This document shows, one piece after another, positions 17,969-26,835 of a stretch of DNA of 64,000 nt. The position numbers and the translations under genes were made by a program. Every line of letters starts with the position of its first letter. The first letter of the stretch is position 1. The stretch comes from Candidatus Omnitrophota bacterium (GTDB lineage: Bacteria; Omnitrophota; Gorgyraeia; Zapsychrales; Zapsychraceae): positions 132,689-196,688 of the forward strand of contig JAGQKV010000013.1 in the NCBI GenBank assembly GCA_020429915.1, written 5' to 3'. The notes beneath the pieces are model-generated. The model was not told where the DNA came from and did no database searches. It worked only from the letters and a program-made list of their open reading frames with translations.

Positions 17969-19537
17969 TCAGGAAGCGCGGGGAGGGCAGGCGGGGTCCA
18001 GTCCCACCGGATCCGGGGGCGGAGTCTTTTTCCGGCGGCGGCCAAAGATTTTTTTCCACGTGAAATGGCTGTAGCGCCCCACGGCCCGGTTGAACCGGTA
18101 AATCTTGGAGCCGTACCGGGAGGGCAACAGCTCGTCGAAGCGTTGCGTGAAGAAGATGATGATGTTGTTGATCCGGCGCAGGGGCAGGTTCGGAAAGCGG
18201 TGGATCAAGTCCTTGGCGATGATAAACTTCACGAAGCGGTGCGGAAGATATTTGGCAAGGTTTAATAGCAGGTAATAGCGGTCGGCAAAACGGTTGGAAA
18301 AGGTGCCGCCGGTATTGAGCGTGCCCGGGAAGTGTCCGTCCTCGATCAATTTCACCTGCTCGGGGGTCATAATGCCCTCCGCGAGCGCGTCCTTGATGAT
18401 TGCCGTGCGCGGATAGTAGCGCAGCCAAAAGAAGAAGGCGACGTCCGGTTTTACCCGCGAGTAAAACTCGAGCATTTCCTTGAGATGTTCTTCCCGTTCT
18501 CCGGGCAGGGCAATGATGTTCTGCGCGTGGACCTTGATTCCGTTCTCCTGCAAGATGGCGATCGCCTGTTCAACACGGCCGTTGGTTTCAAAGCGGTTTA
18601 ATTTGCGTTTCATGTCGGTGTTGATCGACTGCACGCCCATCTCCACCATAAAGCAACTGGCGTCCCGCAGCAGTCGGCCCTTTTCTTCATCGATCGTTGA
18701 CGGATACATCGAACAGCTGAACGGGACGGCCACTTTTTCGCGATATTCGCGGCTGAACTCGCGCAGCCATTCGATGTCCAGACCGAACAGTTCGTCCGTA
18801 AAATAGACGCTGTGCATCTTGTATTTTTGTTTGGCCTTGACGAGTTCATCGATCACGTGCGGCACGCTGCGTGTCCGGTAGCTGCGCTTGGTTTGGGGTT
18901 CATCCTTGTCCACGGAATGATGGCAGAAAGTACATTTGTAGGCGCAACCGCGTGAGGCCTCCATGAAATAAATGTGACGGTACATCGGGGCCTTTTCGTA
19001 AAAGAGATCTTTGTCCGGATAAGGGATGTCATCGAGGTCCGCGATCTTCGGCAACGCCGTGGTCCGCCGGACCTGTTCCCCGGATTTGTACCATAGCGAC
19101 GGGACTTCCTCGACCGGGCGCCGGCCTTCCAGGTGCTCGACCAAAGCCCGTAGCGGGTATTCGCCCTCACCGGTAATCAGGTAGTCCACAAACGGTTCTC
19201 GGATCACTACGTCCGGTACGCTGGTCGCGTGAATCCCACCGACCACGATCGGAATGTCGGCCCGTTCCTTGATCGCTTTGGCGATGCGTTTAAACCAGGG
19301 GTAATTGTCCGTGAGTAGAGAAAAGCCGATCAAGGCGGGGCCGGAGGCGATAATGTCATCCACGACCTGATCCTCGAAGCTGAATAGCCGGTGCAGGAAG
19401 CCTGCCTGGATCTGACAGTCGTCAAAGAGGGCGGGATCGAAGACGAGCTCGGTTTGATGGCCGTGTTGTTTGAGGACGGCCGAGAGATATTGCAGTCCGA
19501 GGTTTTCGTCGTCCGCGTAGGCAAAGGTGATTTTCAT
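17969..19537 (-). CDS. B12-binding-type radical SAM protein
   Basis: A 522-residue protein. The N-terminal 150 residues form a Rossmann-like cobalamin-binding-type domain (LGLQYLSAVLKQHGH...VVGGIHATSVPD). The radical SAM cluster motif CAYKCTFC (CxxxCxxC, about residues 198-205) follows, and the TIM-barrel continues with VEMGVQSI and ALPGE. The C-terminal extension of about 120 residues is basic. Such enzymes modify lipids, hopanoids or methylate unreactive carbons; the substrate is unknown. The ATG ending at 19537 has a strong ribosome site (AAAGGAG), so the longer frame is rejected. Confidence 0.9.
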   Translation of the reverse strand: MKITFAYADDENLGLQYLSAVLKQHGHQTELVFDPALFDDCQIQAGFLHRLFSFEDQVVDDIIASGPALIGFSLLTDNYPWFKRIAKAIKERADIPIVVGGIHATSVPDVVIREPFVDYLITGEGEYPLRALVEHLEGRRPVEEVPSLWYKSGEQVRRTTALPKIADLDDIPYPDKDLFYEKAPMYRHIYFMEASRGCAYKCTFCHHSVDKDEPQTKRSYRTRSVPHVIDELVKAKQKYKMHSVYFTDELFGLDIEWLREFSREYREKVAVPFSCSMYPSTIDEEKGRLLRDASCFMVEMGVQSINTDMKRKLNRFETNGRVEQAIAILQENGIKVHAQNIIALPGEREEHLKEMLEFYSRVKPDVAFFFWLRYYPRTAIIKDALAEGIMTPEQVKLIEDGHFPGTLNTGGTFSNRFADRYYLLLNLAKYLPHRFVKFIIAKDLIHRFPNLPLRRINNIIIFFTQRFDELLPSRYGSKIYRFNRAVGRYSHFTWKKIFGRRRKKTPPPDPVGLDPACPPRAS

Positions 19538-19600
19538 GCCGCTCCTTTGGGGTTGGCGATGGCGGTTCGGGTTGGGTGCCGGGCCGGTGACAGTATCCCC

Positions 19601-19609
19601 AGTATAGCA
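19601..19609 (-). promoter_or_regulatory. Extended -10 promoter candidate
   Basis: On the minus strand TGC is followed by TATACT, an extended -10 element, about 63 bp before the radical SAM start. No good -35 is visible at 17 bp. Confidence 0.4.
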
Positions 19610-19716
19610 CAATCACGGGGGCGATGCGGCAGAAAAACCGGATCGGTGGAGCCTAACATATTAGCGGCCAGTAGTTAAGGGGACTGCGGAGGCTTCTCGT
19701 TCGGCGCATTTGAGGC

Positions 19717-19745
19717 TTGACCGGGTTAAATCCTACCTTTATACT
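19717..19745 (+). promoter_or_regulatory. Sigma70-type promoter
   Basis: TTGACC (19717-19722), a 17 bp spacer and TATACT (19740-19745), giving a leader of about 70 bases before ATG 19820. Confidence 0.75.
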
Positions 19746-19819
19746 CATAATTTCCTATCCATCCGTCTTGAGCACGGCAGCCTTTACGGCAAGCCGTGAG
19801 CATATCCGCAAGGAACACT

Positions 19820-21442
19820 ATGGCCAGACCCAAAATCAGCGTGGTGATTATCGGCAAGAATGAAGAGCGCAATGTGACCGACTGTCTGAAGAGCGTGGAC
19901 GGCTGGGCCGACCAGATTGTCTTTGTGGACGACTTCAGCGCGGACCGGACCGTCGAATTGGTCAATCAGTTCTCCCGCGTTAAGGTGGTGCAACGGGCCA
20001 TGGAGCAGGAAGGGCGTCATCGCAATTTCGGTGCGGCCCAGGCCGACCACGATTGGATCATGATCCTGGATTGCGATGAACGCGCCACGCCCGAATTGCT
20101 CGCCGAAATCGACACACTGTTTGAAACCCGCGACGACCGCGCGGTCGCGTTCTGGGTCCCACGTAAGAACTACATCGGCGATTACTGGCTCCGCCACGGA
20201 GGCTGGTACCCGGCGCCCCACATGAAGCTTTACAACCGAAAATTCTTCCGCTGGAAGGAATCCGTTTACGACGTTGTTCACCCCGGCATGGAATTTACCC
20301 AGCCAGGTTATCGGCAGGGCCCCAATCTCAGCAACCACCTGATCCATCACAATTACAAAAACGTGGAAGATTTTATCCGTAAGACCAACCGCCTGACCAC
20401 GCTGGACGGAATCAAGTGGTATCTGGACGGGCGGAATATGGGAATGGGCCGGGCTTTTCGCCGCACGGTCGACCGTTTTCTCCGTCGCTACGTCCGCAAG
20501 GAAGGGTGGAAAGACGGCTATTACGGATTTATCACCGCCGTCCTAAGCGGTTTTTATGAATTGGCCGCGTATAGTAAATTGCGTGAGATACGTCAGCGGG
20601 GGTATTATCTTAAAGAATGCGGGATCACCGATGAGATGCTGGCGGAAGCACCGCTGTTCGCGGAGCCGTCCCGGTGGCGGAAATTTATGACGGCCGTGAA
20701 GGCGACCCCCAAGTCTTGGAAGGCGGCTTGGCGTAATGTTCAGGGTAAGCGCTGTGAAGCCGAGGTGGATATCCTCGGCCGGCTGGTAGGTCCCGAAGGG
20801 GTGTGCGTGGACGCTGGCGGGGCTTACGGGCGGACGATGTACGCCCTGGCCAAGAGTGCCCGGCGCGGACGGGTCCTGGGCTTCGAGCCGGTACGCTTCA
20901 ATATGAGTGTCCTGAAGCAGGTCAAGGCCATCTTTTTGCTGAATAACGTCACGCTGCATAAACTTGCCCTGGGGCGGAAGTCCGGGAAGATTTACGCCGT
21001 TTCACCGGTCAAGACGACGGGAAAGGTTGGTTACGCCCTGTCCTATCTCTCGCCGAAGGTGATCCCCAACACGGAGTGCGAGCGAGTGGATGTGGTGACC
21101 CTCGACGGTTTTCTTGAGGAAAGGCCGCTCGATCGGCTGGATATCCTGATCTGCGATACGGAAGGTTCCGAACTGGCCGTGTTGCAGGGTGCCGCTCAGA
21201 CGATTGATAAATTCCGTCCGGTGGTGATGGCCAGCGTTGAGGATTACCGTCTGCAACGCTGCGGTGACAACCAGTCCGGGGTGGCGGAGTTCTTCCGCGA
21301 TAAAGGATACGGCTTCTACAGTCTGCAGGACGGACGGCTCACGTTCGTGCAAGAGCTGAAAGAAGAGGCCAACTATTTCTTTCTTCCGGAAGAGAAGTCC
21401 GCCGATATTATCGCGCGCTTGAATCCGTCGGCAGCCGCATGA
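19820..21442 (+). CDS. Glycosyltransferase family 2 / FkbM methyltransferase fusion
   Basis: A 540-residue two-domain protein. Residues about 5-230 form a GT-A glycosyltransferase of family 2 (ISVVIIGKNEERNV at the start, then VDDFSADRT and ILDCDERATPE), close to the LPS core beta-glucosyltransferase (WaaE-like) type. Residues about 313-520 form an FkbM-type SAM methyltransferase (VCVDAGGAYGRTMYAL; DILICDTEGSELAVLQGA). ATG 19820 has AAGGA at 6 bp; the upstream GTG is less likely. It may glycosylate and methylate one envelope glycan. A four-base overlap leads into a 40-codon frame at 21439. Confidence 0.88.
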   Translation: MARPKISVVIIGKNEERNVTDCLKSVDGWADQIVFVDDFSADRTVELVNQFSRVKVVQRAMEQEGRHRNFGAAQADHDWIMILDCDERATPELLAEIDTLFETRDDRAVAFWVPRKNYIGDYWLRHGGWYPAPHMKLYNRKFFRWKESVYDVVHPGMEFTQPGYRQGPNLSNHLIHHNYKNVEDFIRKTNRLTTLDGIKWYLDGRNMGMGRAFRRTVDRFLRRYVRKEGWKDGYYGFITAVLSGFYELAAYSKLREIRQRGYYLKECGITDEMLAEAPLFAEPSRWRKFMTAVKATPKSWKAAWRNVQGKRCEAEVDILGRLVGPEGVCVDAGGAYGRTMYALAKSARRGRVLGFEPVRFNMSVLKQVKAIFLLNNVTLHKLALGRKSGKIYAVSPVKTTGKVGYALSYLSPKVIPNTECERVDVVTLDGFLEERPLDRLDILICDTEGSELAVLQGAAQTIDKFRPVVMASVEDYRLQRCGDNQSGVAEFFRDKGYGFYSLQDGRLTFVQELKEEANYFFLPEEKSADIIARLNPSAAA

Positions 21443-21561
21443 CGCTCGAACTGGGCAAGAAGTATTCGTGGCGGGTCGGTGATCACAATATCATTCTGCT
21501 CAAGAAAGCCTATCGGTTTAGACAGGGGGGAGCGTGGCGAATCAGTTTATTATTAAAATAG
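21439..21561 (+). CDS. Short frame coupled to the fusion gene (possible remnant)
   Basis: An ATG overlapping the preceding stop (ATGA) opens a frame of 40 codons that ends inside the next gene. The product is basic and has no recognised family. It could be a remnant of a longer gene cut by the lipoprotein genes, or chance. Confidence 0.2.
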   Translation: MTLELGKKYSWRVGDHNIILLKKAYRFRQGGAWRISLLLK

Positions 21562-22055
21562 GCTGTTCTTTGGTTGTCGTGACTGCGATATCCGGCTGCA
21601 CACTCAATGATCGACCGTATCGTATTAGTCCGGAAGGAGAATGGGAGTACAATTATTCGTTTAGACCGCTGTACCGAATCGGAATTCCGGAAGATAAAAA
21701 GCCGGGTTATTTTTCTAACAATCCCTGGTACCGTGACTATATTCGGCAAAGAATTCAGCAGGAATTTGAAAATTTTTGGGCGCGGGAAGAGCATCAAGCT
21801 ACCATCCGTAAAATTCAACCCGATGAACGCATCTTCCTTCAGTTTATTATGATGGCTGATGGGGAGATTGTGGAATTCTGGATGCTCCGTGATGGAACTC
21901 ATGCAGGAGCCGACTTTCTGAATCTCGTGGCCAAACTGATGACGGAGATTAAGATACATCCGCTTATTCCGGCAGATTGGAGTGATGAAAAGGAATATTA
22001 TATCTTCAATCACGTTTTTACGCATCCTGATGCCAAGAAAGATTCGACTGATTAG
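21534..22055 (+). CDS. Lipoprotein with TonB-C-like domain, copy 1
   Basis: A 173-residue lipoprotein starting at GTG 21534 just behind a run of six G. The signal ends in lipobox ISGC (Cys about residue 22), followed by TLNDRPYRISPEGEWEY. The C-terminal 90 residues follow the pattern of the TonB C-terminal fold (FLQFIMMADGEIVEFWMLRDGT...KIHPLIPADW). The next gene encodes a paralogue with the same TLNDxPYR lead. Function is unknown; no TonB-box partner is visible here. Confidence 0.7.
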   Translation: MANQFIIKIGCSLVVVTAISGCTLNDRPYRISPEGEWEYNYSFRPLYRIGIPEDKKPGYFSNNPWYRDYIRQRIQQEFENFWAREEHQATIRKIQPDERIFLQFIMMADGEIVEFWMLRDGTHAGADFLNLVAKLMTEIKIHPLIPADWSDEKEYYIFNHVFTHPDAKKDSTD

Positions 22056-22662
22056 CTTCGTCCGTCAATGTGCAGACATCTCAATCGCTCGAGGGCGAAA
22101 GAGGGTATGGACGGCGACTTCTTACCTATTGTTGTCCGCTCTGCTGACTGCCTGCACGCTGAACGATCCGCCGTACCGGCGGTTGCCAAATGGGGCACTG
22201 GAATATGTGGACAGGCGAAAACACAGGTTTATTCCAGAGTCTGTATCCGCTGGCAGTCAAACTGCAGAGACTGTTTCACCTGTTCGGCAACACGTATCTG
22301 TAAGCAGTAAGCCCACGACAGACGTTGTCGAGTACACAAATAGCGCCAGCTATATGTATCGGCAAATGGTTCGGGGAAAAATTAGTGCTATCGCTATCCG
22401 TATGATCGAAGATATGGTGGGTGCGTTTGATGAAGAGAAAGTTTTCGATGGAGAAAAAGTTAGGTTCCGTTTCGTCATCAATGCGGACGGTTCACTGGGC
22501 GGTTTCGAGATTTTGGACGAAAAAACCGAGGCAAGCCAGGAATTTCGGGACTTGGCATTAAAGGTAGTGGAGACAGCCGCTCCCTTCAATCCGGTCCCCC
22601 GGGAAGTGTTAGGAAATCACACAGGTATCACCTATGTCTTGGAGATTCGATACATGGAATAA
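22030..22662 (+). CDS. Lipoprotein with TonB-C-like domain, copy 2
   Basis: A 210-residue paralogue of the preceding lipoprotein. The lipobox LTAC is followed by TLNDPPYRRLPNGALEY, and the C-terminal domain has VRFRFVINADGSLGGFEIL and AAPFNPVPREV, a clear TonB-C-type pattern. ATG 22030 overlaps the upstream gene by 26 bases in another frame and gives a long n-region of about 40 residues before the Cys. No internal ATG, GTG or TTG in the right place is seen, so the start remains uncertain. Confidence 0.7.
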   Translation: MPRKIRLISFVRQCADISIARGRKRVWTATSYLLLSALLTACTLNDPPYRRLPNGALEYVDRRKHRFIPESVSAGSQTAETVSPVRQHVSVSSKPTTDVVEYTNSASYMYRQMVRGKISAIAIRMIEDMVGAFDEEKVFDGEKVRFRFVINADGSLGGFEILDEKTEASQEFRDLALKVVETAAPFNPVPREVLGNHTGITYVLEIRYME

Positions 22663-22687
22663 TGACGGTGGTTCGCATAGTACGCGG

Positions 22688-23104
22688 ATGATTGCCTTAT
22701 CCCTTGCTGTGTTCGTGACGATTATTTTGTCCGGACTGTTGACGGGCTGTGGTCTGAGCCCGGAGGAGAAGGCCCGCATTCAGCGGGAGGCCGAGGAGCG
22801 CGGGCGGCAGTTGTATTTGACCAACGGCTGCGCGGTGTGCCACGGCAAGGAAGGCCGCGGCGACGGCCTGAACGCCGCGCGGTACTATCCGCCGCCGACG
22901 AATTTCTATGACCCAGCCAATTACCGACAAGGTCCGAGCCGCGGTGCCATGATGCGTACGATCAAGAACGGTGTTCCCCGCGAAGGAACGGCCATGGCTG
23001 GTTTCGACCATTTAACCGATATCGAATTACGCGACCTCGCCATTTATCTCGAATCACTGCAGGCCGCGGGTCAACAATCCCCCAACAAGGAGAATGCGCC
23101 ATGA
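22688..23104 (+). CDS. Cytochrome c lipoprotein
   Basis: A 138-residue monoheme cytochrome c. ATG 22688 begins a lipoprotein signal ending in LTGC; the frame upstream runs into the previous gene and adds no signal. The heme-binding motif CAVCH is at about residues 50-54, and a distal Met ligand candidate lies in GTAMAGF. The domain resembles short class I cytochromes of respiratory chains (CccA/CtaG-neighbour type). Its stop overlaps the PCuAC start by four bases, so it belongs to a copper/respiration operon. Confidence 0.88.
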   Translation: MIALSLAVFVTIILSGLLTGCGLSPEEKARIQREAEERGRQLYLTNGCAVCHGKEGRGDGLNAARYYPPPTNFYDPANYRQGPSRGAMMRTIKNGVPREGTAMAGFDHLTDIELRDLAIYLESLQAAGQQSPNKENAP

Positions 23105-23631
23105 GAAACCGTCTATTGATAACCGCTGTCAGCCTGTTGGCTTGTATCTATCCGGCCTCCTCACACGCGATGGAACCGGTCCAGGAAGATGTCCTTGAGA
23201 TCAGCAATGCCTGGGTTCGGGGGGTTCCGCCGGTGGTCGGTCATACGGCGGCCTATATGGAGCTGATGAATCCGACTGAAGAAGAGGTTGTCATTACCGC
23301 TGTTTATACCGCCGTAGCGGAGCACGCGGAAATGCACATGATGACGATGGATAACGACCGTATGACCATGCGCAAAGTCGATGAGATCCGCATCCCGGCC
23401 GGTGAAACCTTCAAGCTCGAACCGAGCGGCTGGCACATCATGCTCATAGATCTTAAAGGGCGCCTTACCGCCGGGGACACGGTCACCCTCGATTTAACCT
23501 TTGCCGATGGACGCCACCAAGGCGTGTCCGCTGTCGTCAAGCGCATGGACATGATGGCCATCGATGACGAAAAAGGCAGCCACAAAGGGAGCCATCACGG
23601 AAGTATGAAGGGAAGTCACAAAGGTAGCTAG
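23101..23631 (+). CDS. PCuAC copper chaperone with His/Met-rich tail
   Basis: A 176-residue periplasmic protein with signal peptide ending SSHA. The PCuAC copper site is visible as HAEMHMM ... M ... GWHIML, matching the HxnMx21HxM family pattern. PCuAC delivers Cu(I) to the CuA or CuB centre of cytochrome oxidase. The C-terminus is extended by a repetitive tail of KGSH/GSM units (about residues 160-176), which should bind extra metal. It lies between cytochrome c and SCO genes, which agrees with oxidase assembly. Confidence 0.92.
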   Translation: MRNRLLITAVSLLACIYPASSHAMEPVQEDVLEISNAWVRGVPPVVGHTAAYMELMNPTEEEVVITAVYTAVAEHAEMHMMTMDNDRMTMRKVDEIRIPAGETFKLEPSGWHIMLIDLKGRLTAGDTVTLDLTFADGRHQGVSAVVKRMDMMAIDDEKGSHKGSHHGSMKGSHKGS

Positions 23632-23649
23632 TTAGCAGGGAGCATCCTT

Positions 23650-24255
23650 ATGAAACGAAACACTATCAGCGTGGGATTATTGTCAGTGGCCATTATCCTG
23701 GCCGGCCGACCGGCGACAGCCGCGGCGGACCAGCGGCTTCAGTATTATGACGCGATCAATCCCGACAAAAATTTCAAGCTCACCGATCAAAACGGCGAAC
23801 CGTTTGAATTGAAGGGCCTGAGGGGCAAGGTCGTCTTGCTGTTCTTCGGTTATCTCTCCTGTCCCGACGTTTGTCCGGTCACACTGTCCAAACTCAGCCG
23901 AGTCTACCAGCAGCTGGACGACAAGGAGCGCGAGGAGATCCAGACGGTCTTTATTTCCGTCGACAGCTACCGCGACACGCCGGACAAGATCAAAGAATAC
24001 CTGAGCTACTTCAGTATTAACGCGGTCGGTCTGACCGGAGATCAGATGGACATCGACTTTGTGGTCGAAGATTTCGACGCCTGGTATCAGATCGTCAAGA
24101 GTTCATCGGCGCTGGGCTATCTGATCGACCACACCAGCTATGTGTATCTGCTTGACCAGGAGGGCAATGTCCGCTATTTGTTCCGGCCCGATGATGACGT
24201 GGATCACATGACAAAAATCATCCGCCAGGTCCACCGTGCCAAAACCGGAAATTGA
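23650..24255 (+). CDS. SCO family copper-binding thioredoxin-fold protein
   Basis: A 201-residue exported protein with a signal peptide (about residues 1-26). The SCO copper site CPDVC (about residues 73-77) and the distal His in DHTSYVYLLD (about 161) are intact. SCO proteins insert copper or reduce thiols in cytochrome oxidase subunit II. It follows PCuAC by 18 bp. Confidence 0.92.
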   Translation: MKRNTISVGLLSVAIILAGRPATAAADQRLQYYDAINPDKNFKLTDQNGEPFELKGLRGKVVLLFFGYLSCPDVCPVTLSKLSRVYQQLDDKEREEIQTVFISVDSYRDTPDKIKEYLSYFSINAVGLTGDQMDIDFVVEDFDAWYQIVKSSSALGYLIDHTSYVYLLDQEGNVRYLFRPDDDVDHMTKIIRQVHRAKTGN

Positions 24256-24279
24256 TCGCGGTGATCAGGGAGGGGTTTG

Positions 24280-25074
24280 ATGGTGAGCCGTATTATTTTG
24301 TGTCTGCTGTTGATAGCGGGAGCCGGGCTGCTGCCGGGGGCCGGACCTGCGGAGAGTCAAACGGTCATGGACTATAGCGCTTACGACGCCCTTTTGCGCG
24401 AGTATGTGAACCCGCGCGGCCTCGTCGATTATGAACGGCTTTGCGCGGATCCCGCTTTGGGATCAGTCACTGAACAATTGTCGCGTGCGGACCCCGACCG
24501 GCTGGACCGCGGAGAAGCCCTGGCCTTCTGGATCAACGTCTACAATGCCTTCACGCTGAAGGTCATCTGTGATAACTATCCGCTGGAGAGCATCAACGAC
24601 TTGCACGGCGGAGGCTTGATCCTCGGGACGGTTTTCAAGACCACGATATGGGACAAAAAGTGGTTTGCGATCAACGGCGAGAAAATGTCCCTTGGGCATG
24701 TGGAACACAAGATCCTGCGGCCGCGGTTCGAGGATCCGCGTATCCATTTTGCGATCGTTTGTGCCGCCCGCAGTTGTCCGCCGTTGCGCGCCGAGGCCTA
24801 TATCGCCGGTCGGATCGAAGGCCAACTGGATGATCAGGGGCGGATTTTCCTGTCCCGCCCGGAGCTGAACCGTTTTGATCTGAAGAGCCAGACGGCGCAT
24901 TTATCGGGGATCTTCAAGTGGTTCCTCAAGGACTTCGGGAAGAATAAAAAGGATCTGCTGACGTATCTCGCCGCGTTCACACCGGCCCCGGAGGTCCGGG
25001 ACTTGCTGGAGAATCAACCCGGAGCGTGGACCGTGCGTTGGAACGACTACGATTGGAGCCTCAATAGGCAGTGA
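24280..25074 (+). CDS. DUF547 domain protein
   Basis: A 264-residue exported protein with a signal peptide ending PAES-Q. The DUF547 hallmarks are clear: FWINVYNAFTLKVI, then HVEHKILRP, then RIHFAIVCAARSCPPLRAEAY with paired Cys. Function of the family is unresolved; it often accompanies SCO and oxidase genes, as here. ATG 24280 follows GGGAGGGG at good distance (the in-frame TTG one codon earlier is rejected). Confidence 0.88.
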   Translation: MVSRIILCLLLIAGAGLLPGAGPAESQTVMDYSAYDALLREYVNPRGLVDYERLCADPALGSVTEQLSRADPDRLDRGEALAFWINVYNAFTLKVICDNYPLESINDLHGGGLILGTVFKTTIWDKKWFAINGEKMSLGHVEHKILRPRFEDPRIHFAIVCAARSCPPLRAEAYIAGRIEGQLDDQGRIFLSRPELNRFDLKSQTAHLSGIFKWFLKDFGKNKKDLLTYLAAFTPAPEVRDLLENQPGAWTVRWNDYDWSLNRQ

Positions 25075-25125
25075 GCGGACGTTTTCTCGGCGGTAGGCAG
25101 ATTCCGCGGAAAGACGGTTAAGTGT

Positions 25126-25154
25126 TTGGTTTCAGACTGGGTAAGCCCTATAAT
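25126..25154 (+). promoter_or_regulatory. Sigma70-type promoter for purKE
   Basis: TTGGTT (25126-25131), a 17 bp spacer and TATAAT (25149-25154), about 42 bp before ATG 25196. Confidence 0.65.
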
Positions 25155-25195
25155 GAAGAAGCTTACCGGCAGGAACAGTCTAAGTCAGGGGGACA

Positions 25196-26353
25196 ATGGA
25201 AAACTTCTTCGGGAAAGAGATCCGGCTGGGCATTCTCAGAGGCGGTCAGCTCGGACGTATGCTGCTGCAACCGTGCATGAATTTCGGCATCATCCCGCAT
25301 ATCATGGACATCGATGAATCGGCGCCGGCCCGTCCGTATTGTCATCAATTTTCGTGCGGTGATGCCGGCAATTACGATGATGTTTACCGATTCGGTAAGG
25401 GTCTCGATGCGGTGACACTCGAGATTGAACACGTTAATCTCGACGCGCTGCAGCAACTGCAGCACGACGGCGTCAATGTCTTCCCTGATCCGACCCTCAT
25501 TGAGATCGTCCAGGACAAGGGGCTTCAAAAACAATTTTACCGCGACCGCGGACTGCCCACGGCGGACTTCTTTCTCGTCGATTCGGTCAAGGAATGGATG
25601 CAGACCGACATCGCTTTTCCCGTGGTACAGAAGGCGCGGCGGGAAGGATACGACGGCCGGGGGGTGGCTATCCTCAATGACCCGCAGGACCTGGGACGGG
25701 CCATCGATTCGCCGAGCGTGATTGAGACGCGCGTCGACATTAAAAAGGAAATCAGCGTGCTGGTTGCGCGCAATCAGGCCGGGCAGGTGAGCACCTTTCC
25801 TGCGGTGGAGATGGTCTTTCATGACGGCGTTCAGATGCTGGACTATCTGTTTGCCCCGGCGCGGATTCCGGCTAATCAGGGCCGTGAGGCGGTCGCGCTG
25901 GCCGAACGCTTGGCCCGGGAGGTTGGCTTGGTCGGATTGCTGGCCGTGGAGATGTTTGTGACGGCGGACGACCGGATCCTAATCAATGAGATCGCACCGC
26001 GTCCGCATAACAGCGGGCACCACACCATCGAGGCCTGCCGCACATCGCAGTTCGAGCAGCATATCCGTTCGATCTTCAACCTGCCGCTGGGTTCGACCGA
26101 GTTGATCGCGCCGGCAGTGATGGTCAACATCGTCGGTGAGCCGGGGCACAGCGGTCCGGTTGCGTACATCGGTATCGAACCGTTTCTCGAACTGCCCGGC
26201 GTGTATATCCACCGCTACGGCAAAAAAATTACCCGGCCTCATCGCAAGATGGGGCATGTGACGGTGGTGCGGGACAGTCTGGACGAAGCGCTCGAAATCG
26301 CGCAACATATCAAGGAGGAGGTCAAAGCAATATCATGTCAAAGCCAGTCGTAG
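25196..26353 (+). CDS. purK: 5-(carboxyamino)imidazole ribonucleotide synthase
   Basis: A 385-residue ATP-grasp enzyme that makes N5-CAIR from AIR, ATP and bicarbonate in purine synthesis. The typical start [16 protein letters not shown], the ATP-grasp segment [15 protein letters not shown] and the signature [19 protein letters not shown] are present. Length is normal. Its 3' end overlaps purE by 19 bases, so the two-step conversion is translated as one unit. Confidence 0.95.
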   Translation: MENFFGKEIRLGILRGGQLGRMLLQPCMNFGIIPHIMDIDESAPARPYCHQFSCGDAGNYDDVYRFGKGLDAVTLEIEHVNLDALQQLQHDGVNVFPDPTLIEIVQDKGLQKQFYRDRGLPTADFFLVDSVKEWMQTDIAFPVVQKARREGYDGRGVAILNDPQDLGRAIDSPSVIETRVDIKKEISVLVARNQAGQVSTFPAVEMVFHDGVQMLDYLFAPARIPANQGREAVALAERLAREVGLVGLLAVEMFVTADDRILINEIAPRPHNSGHHTIEACRTSQFEQHIRSIFNLPLGSTELIAPAVMVNIVGEPGHSGPVAYIGIEPFLELPGVYIHRYGKKITRPHRKMGHVTVVRDSLDEALEIAQHIKEEVKAISCQSQS

Positions 26354-26835
26354 GAATCATTATGGGAAGCCAGTCGGACCTGACGGTGATGCAGGGGGCG
26401 GCCGACATGCTGAAGGAGTTTGACGTACCGTTTGAGATCACCGTGGTCTCGGCTCACCGCACGCCGGAGCGTATGATGACGTATGCCAAGGAGGCGCGCG
26501 GGAGGGCCTTAAAGGTGATCATCGCCGGTGCAGGCGGAGCCGCTCATTTGCCCGGTATGGTGGCGTCGGTGACCACGCTGCCGGTGATCGGTGTTCCGAT
26601 TAAGTCTTCCAACAGCCTGGACGGATGGGATTCATTGTTGTCGATCGCACAGATGCCTAAAGGGGTGCCGGTGGCCACGGTCGCGGTTAACGGCGCGCAG
26701 AATGCCGGTGTGCTGGCAGCGCAGATCCTGGCCGTCAGCGATGAAGATCTCGCCGCGCGATTGGCCGCATATAAAAAGGCGCTTGAAGAGAAAGTGCAGC
26801 AGATGGCCCGGGACGTTGAGGGGGGGAAGGGTTAA
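26335..26835 (+). CDS. purE: 5-(carboxyamino)imidazole ribonucleotide mutase
   Basis: A 166-residue class I PurE that converts N5-CAIR to CAIR. The conserved [19 protein letters not shown] (catalytic His) and [11 protein letters not shown] motifs are all visible. It overlaps purK. Its last bases overlap the convergent DUF1835 gene by four bases, an unusually tight tail-to-tail arrangement. Confidence 0.96.
   Translation: MSKPVVGIIMGSQSDLTVMQGAADMLKEFDVPFEITVVSAHRTPERMMTYAKEARGRALKVIIAGAGGAAHLPGMVASVTTLPVIGVPIKSSNSLDGWDSLLSIAQMPKGVPVATVAVNGAQNAGVLAAQILAVSDEDLAARLAAYKKALEEKVQQMARDVEGGKG

Noticed and set aside
23570-23630. Possible tandem DNA repeat at the end of the PCuAC gene
   Set aside because: It is coding sequence for the KGSH-type tail and is explained by the protein repeat.
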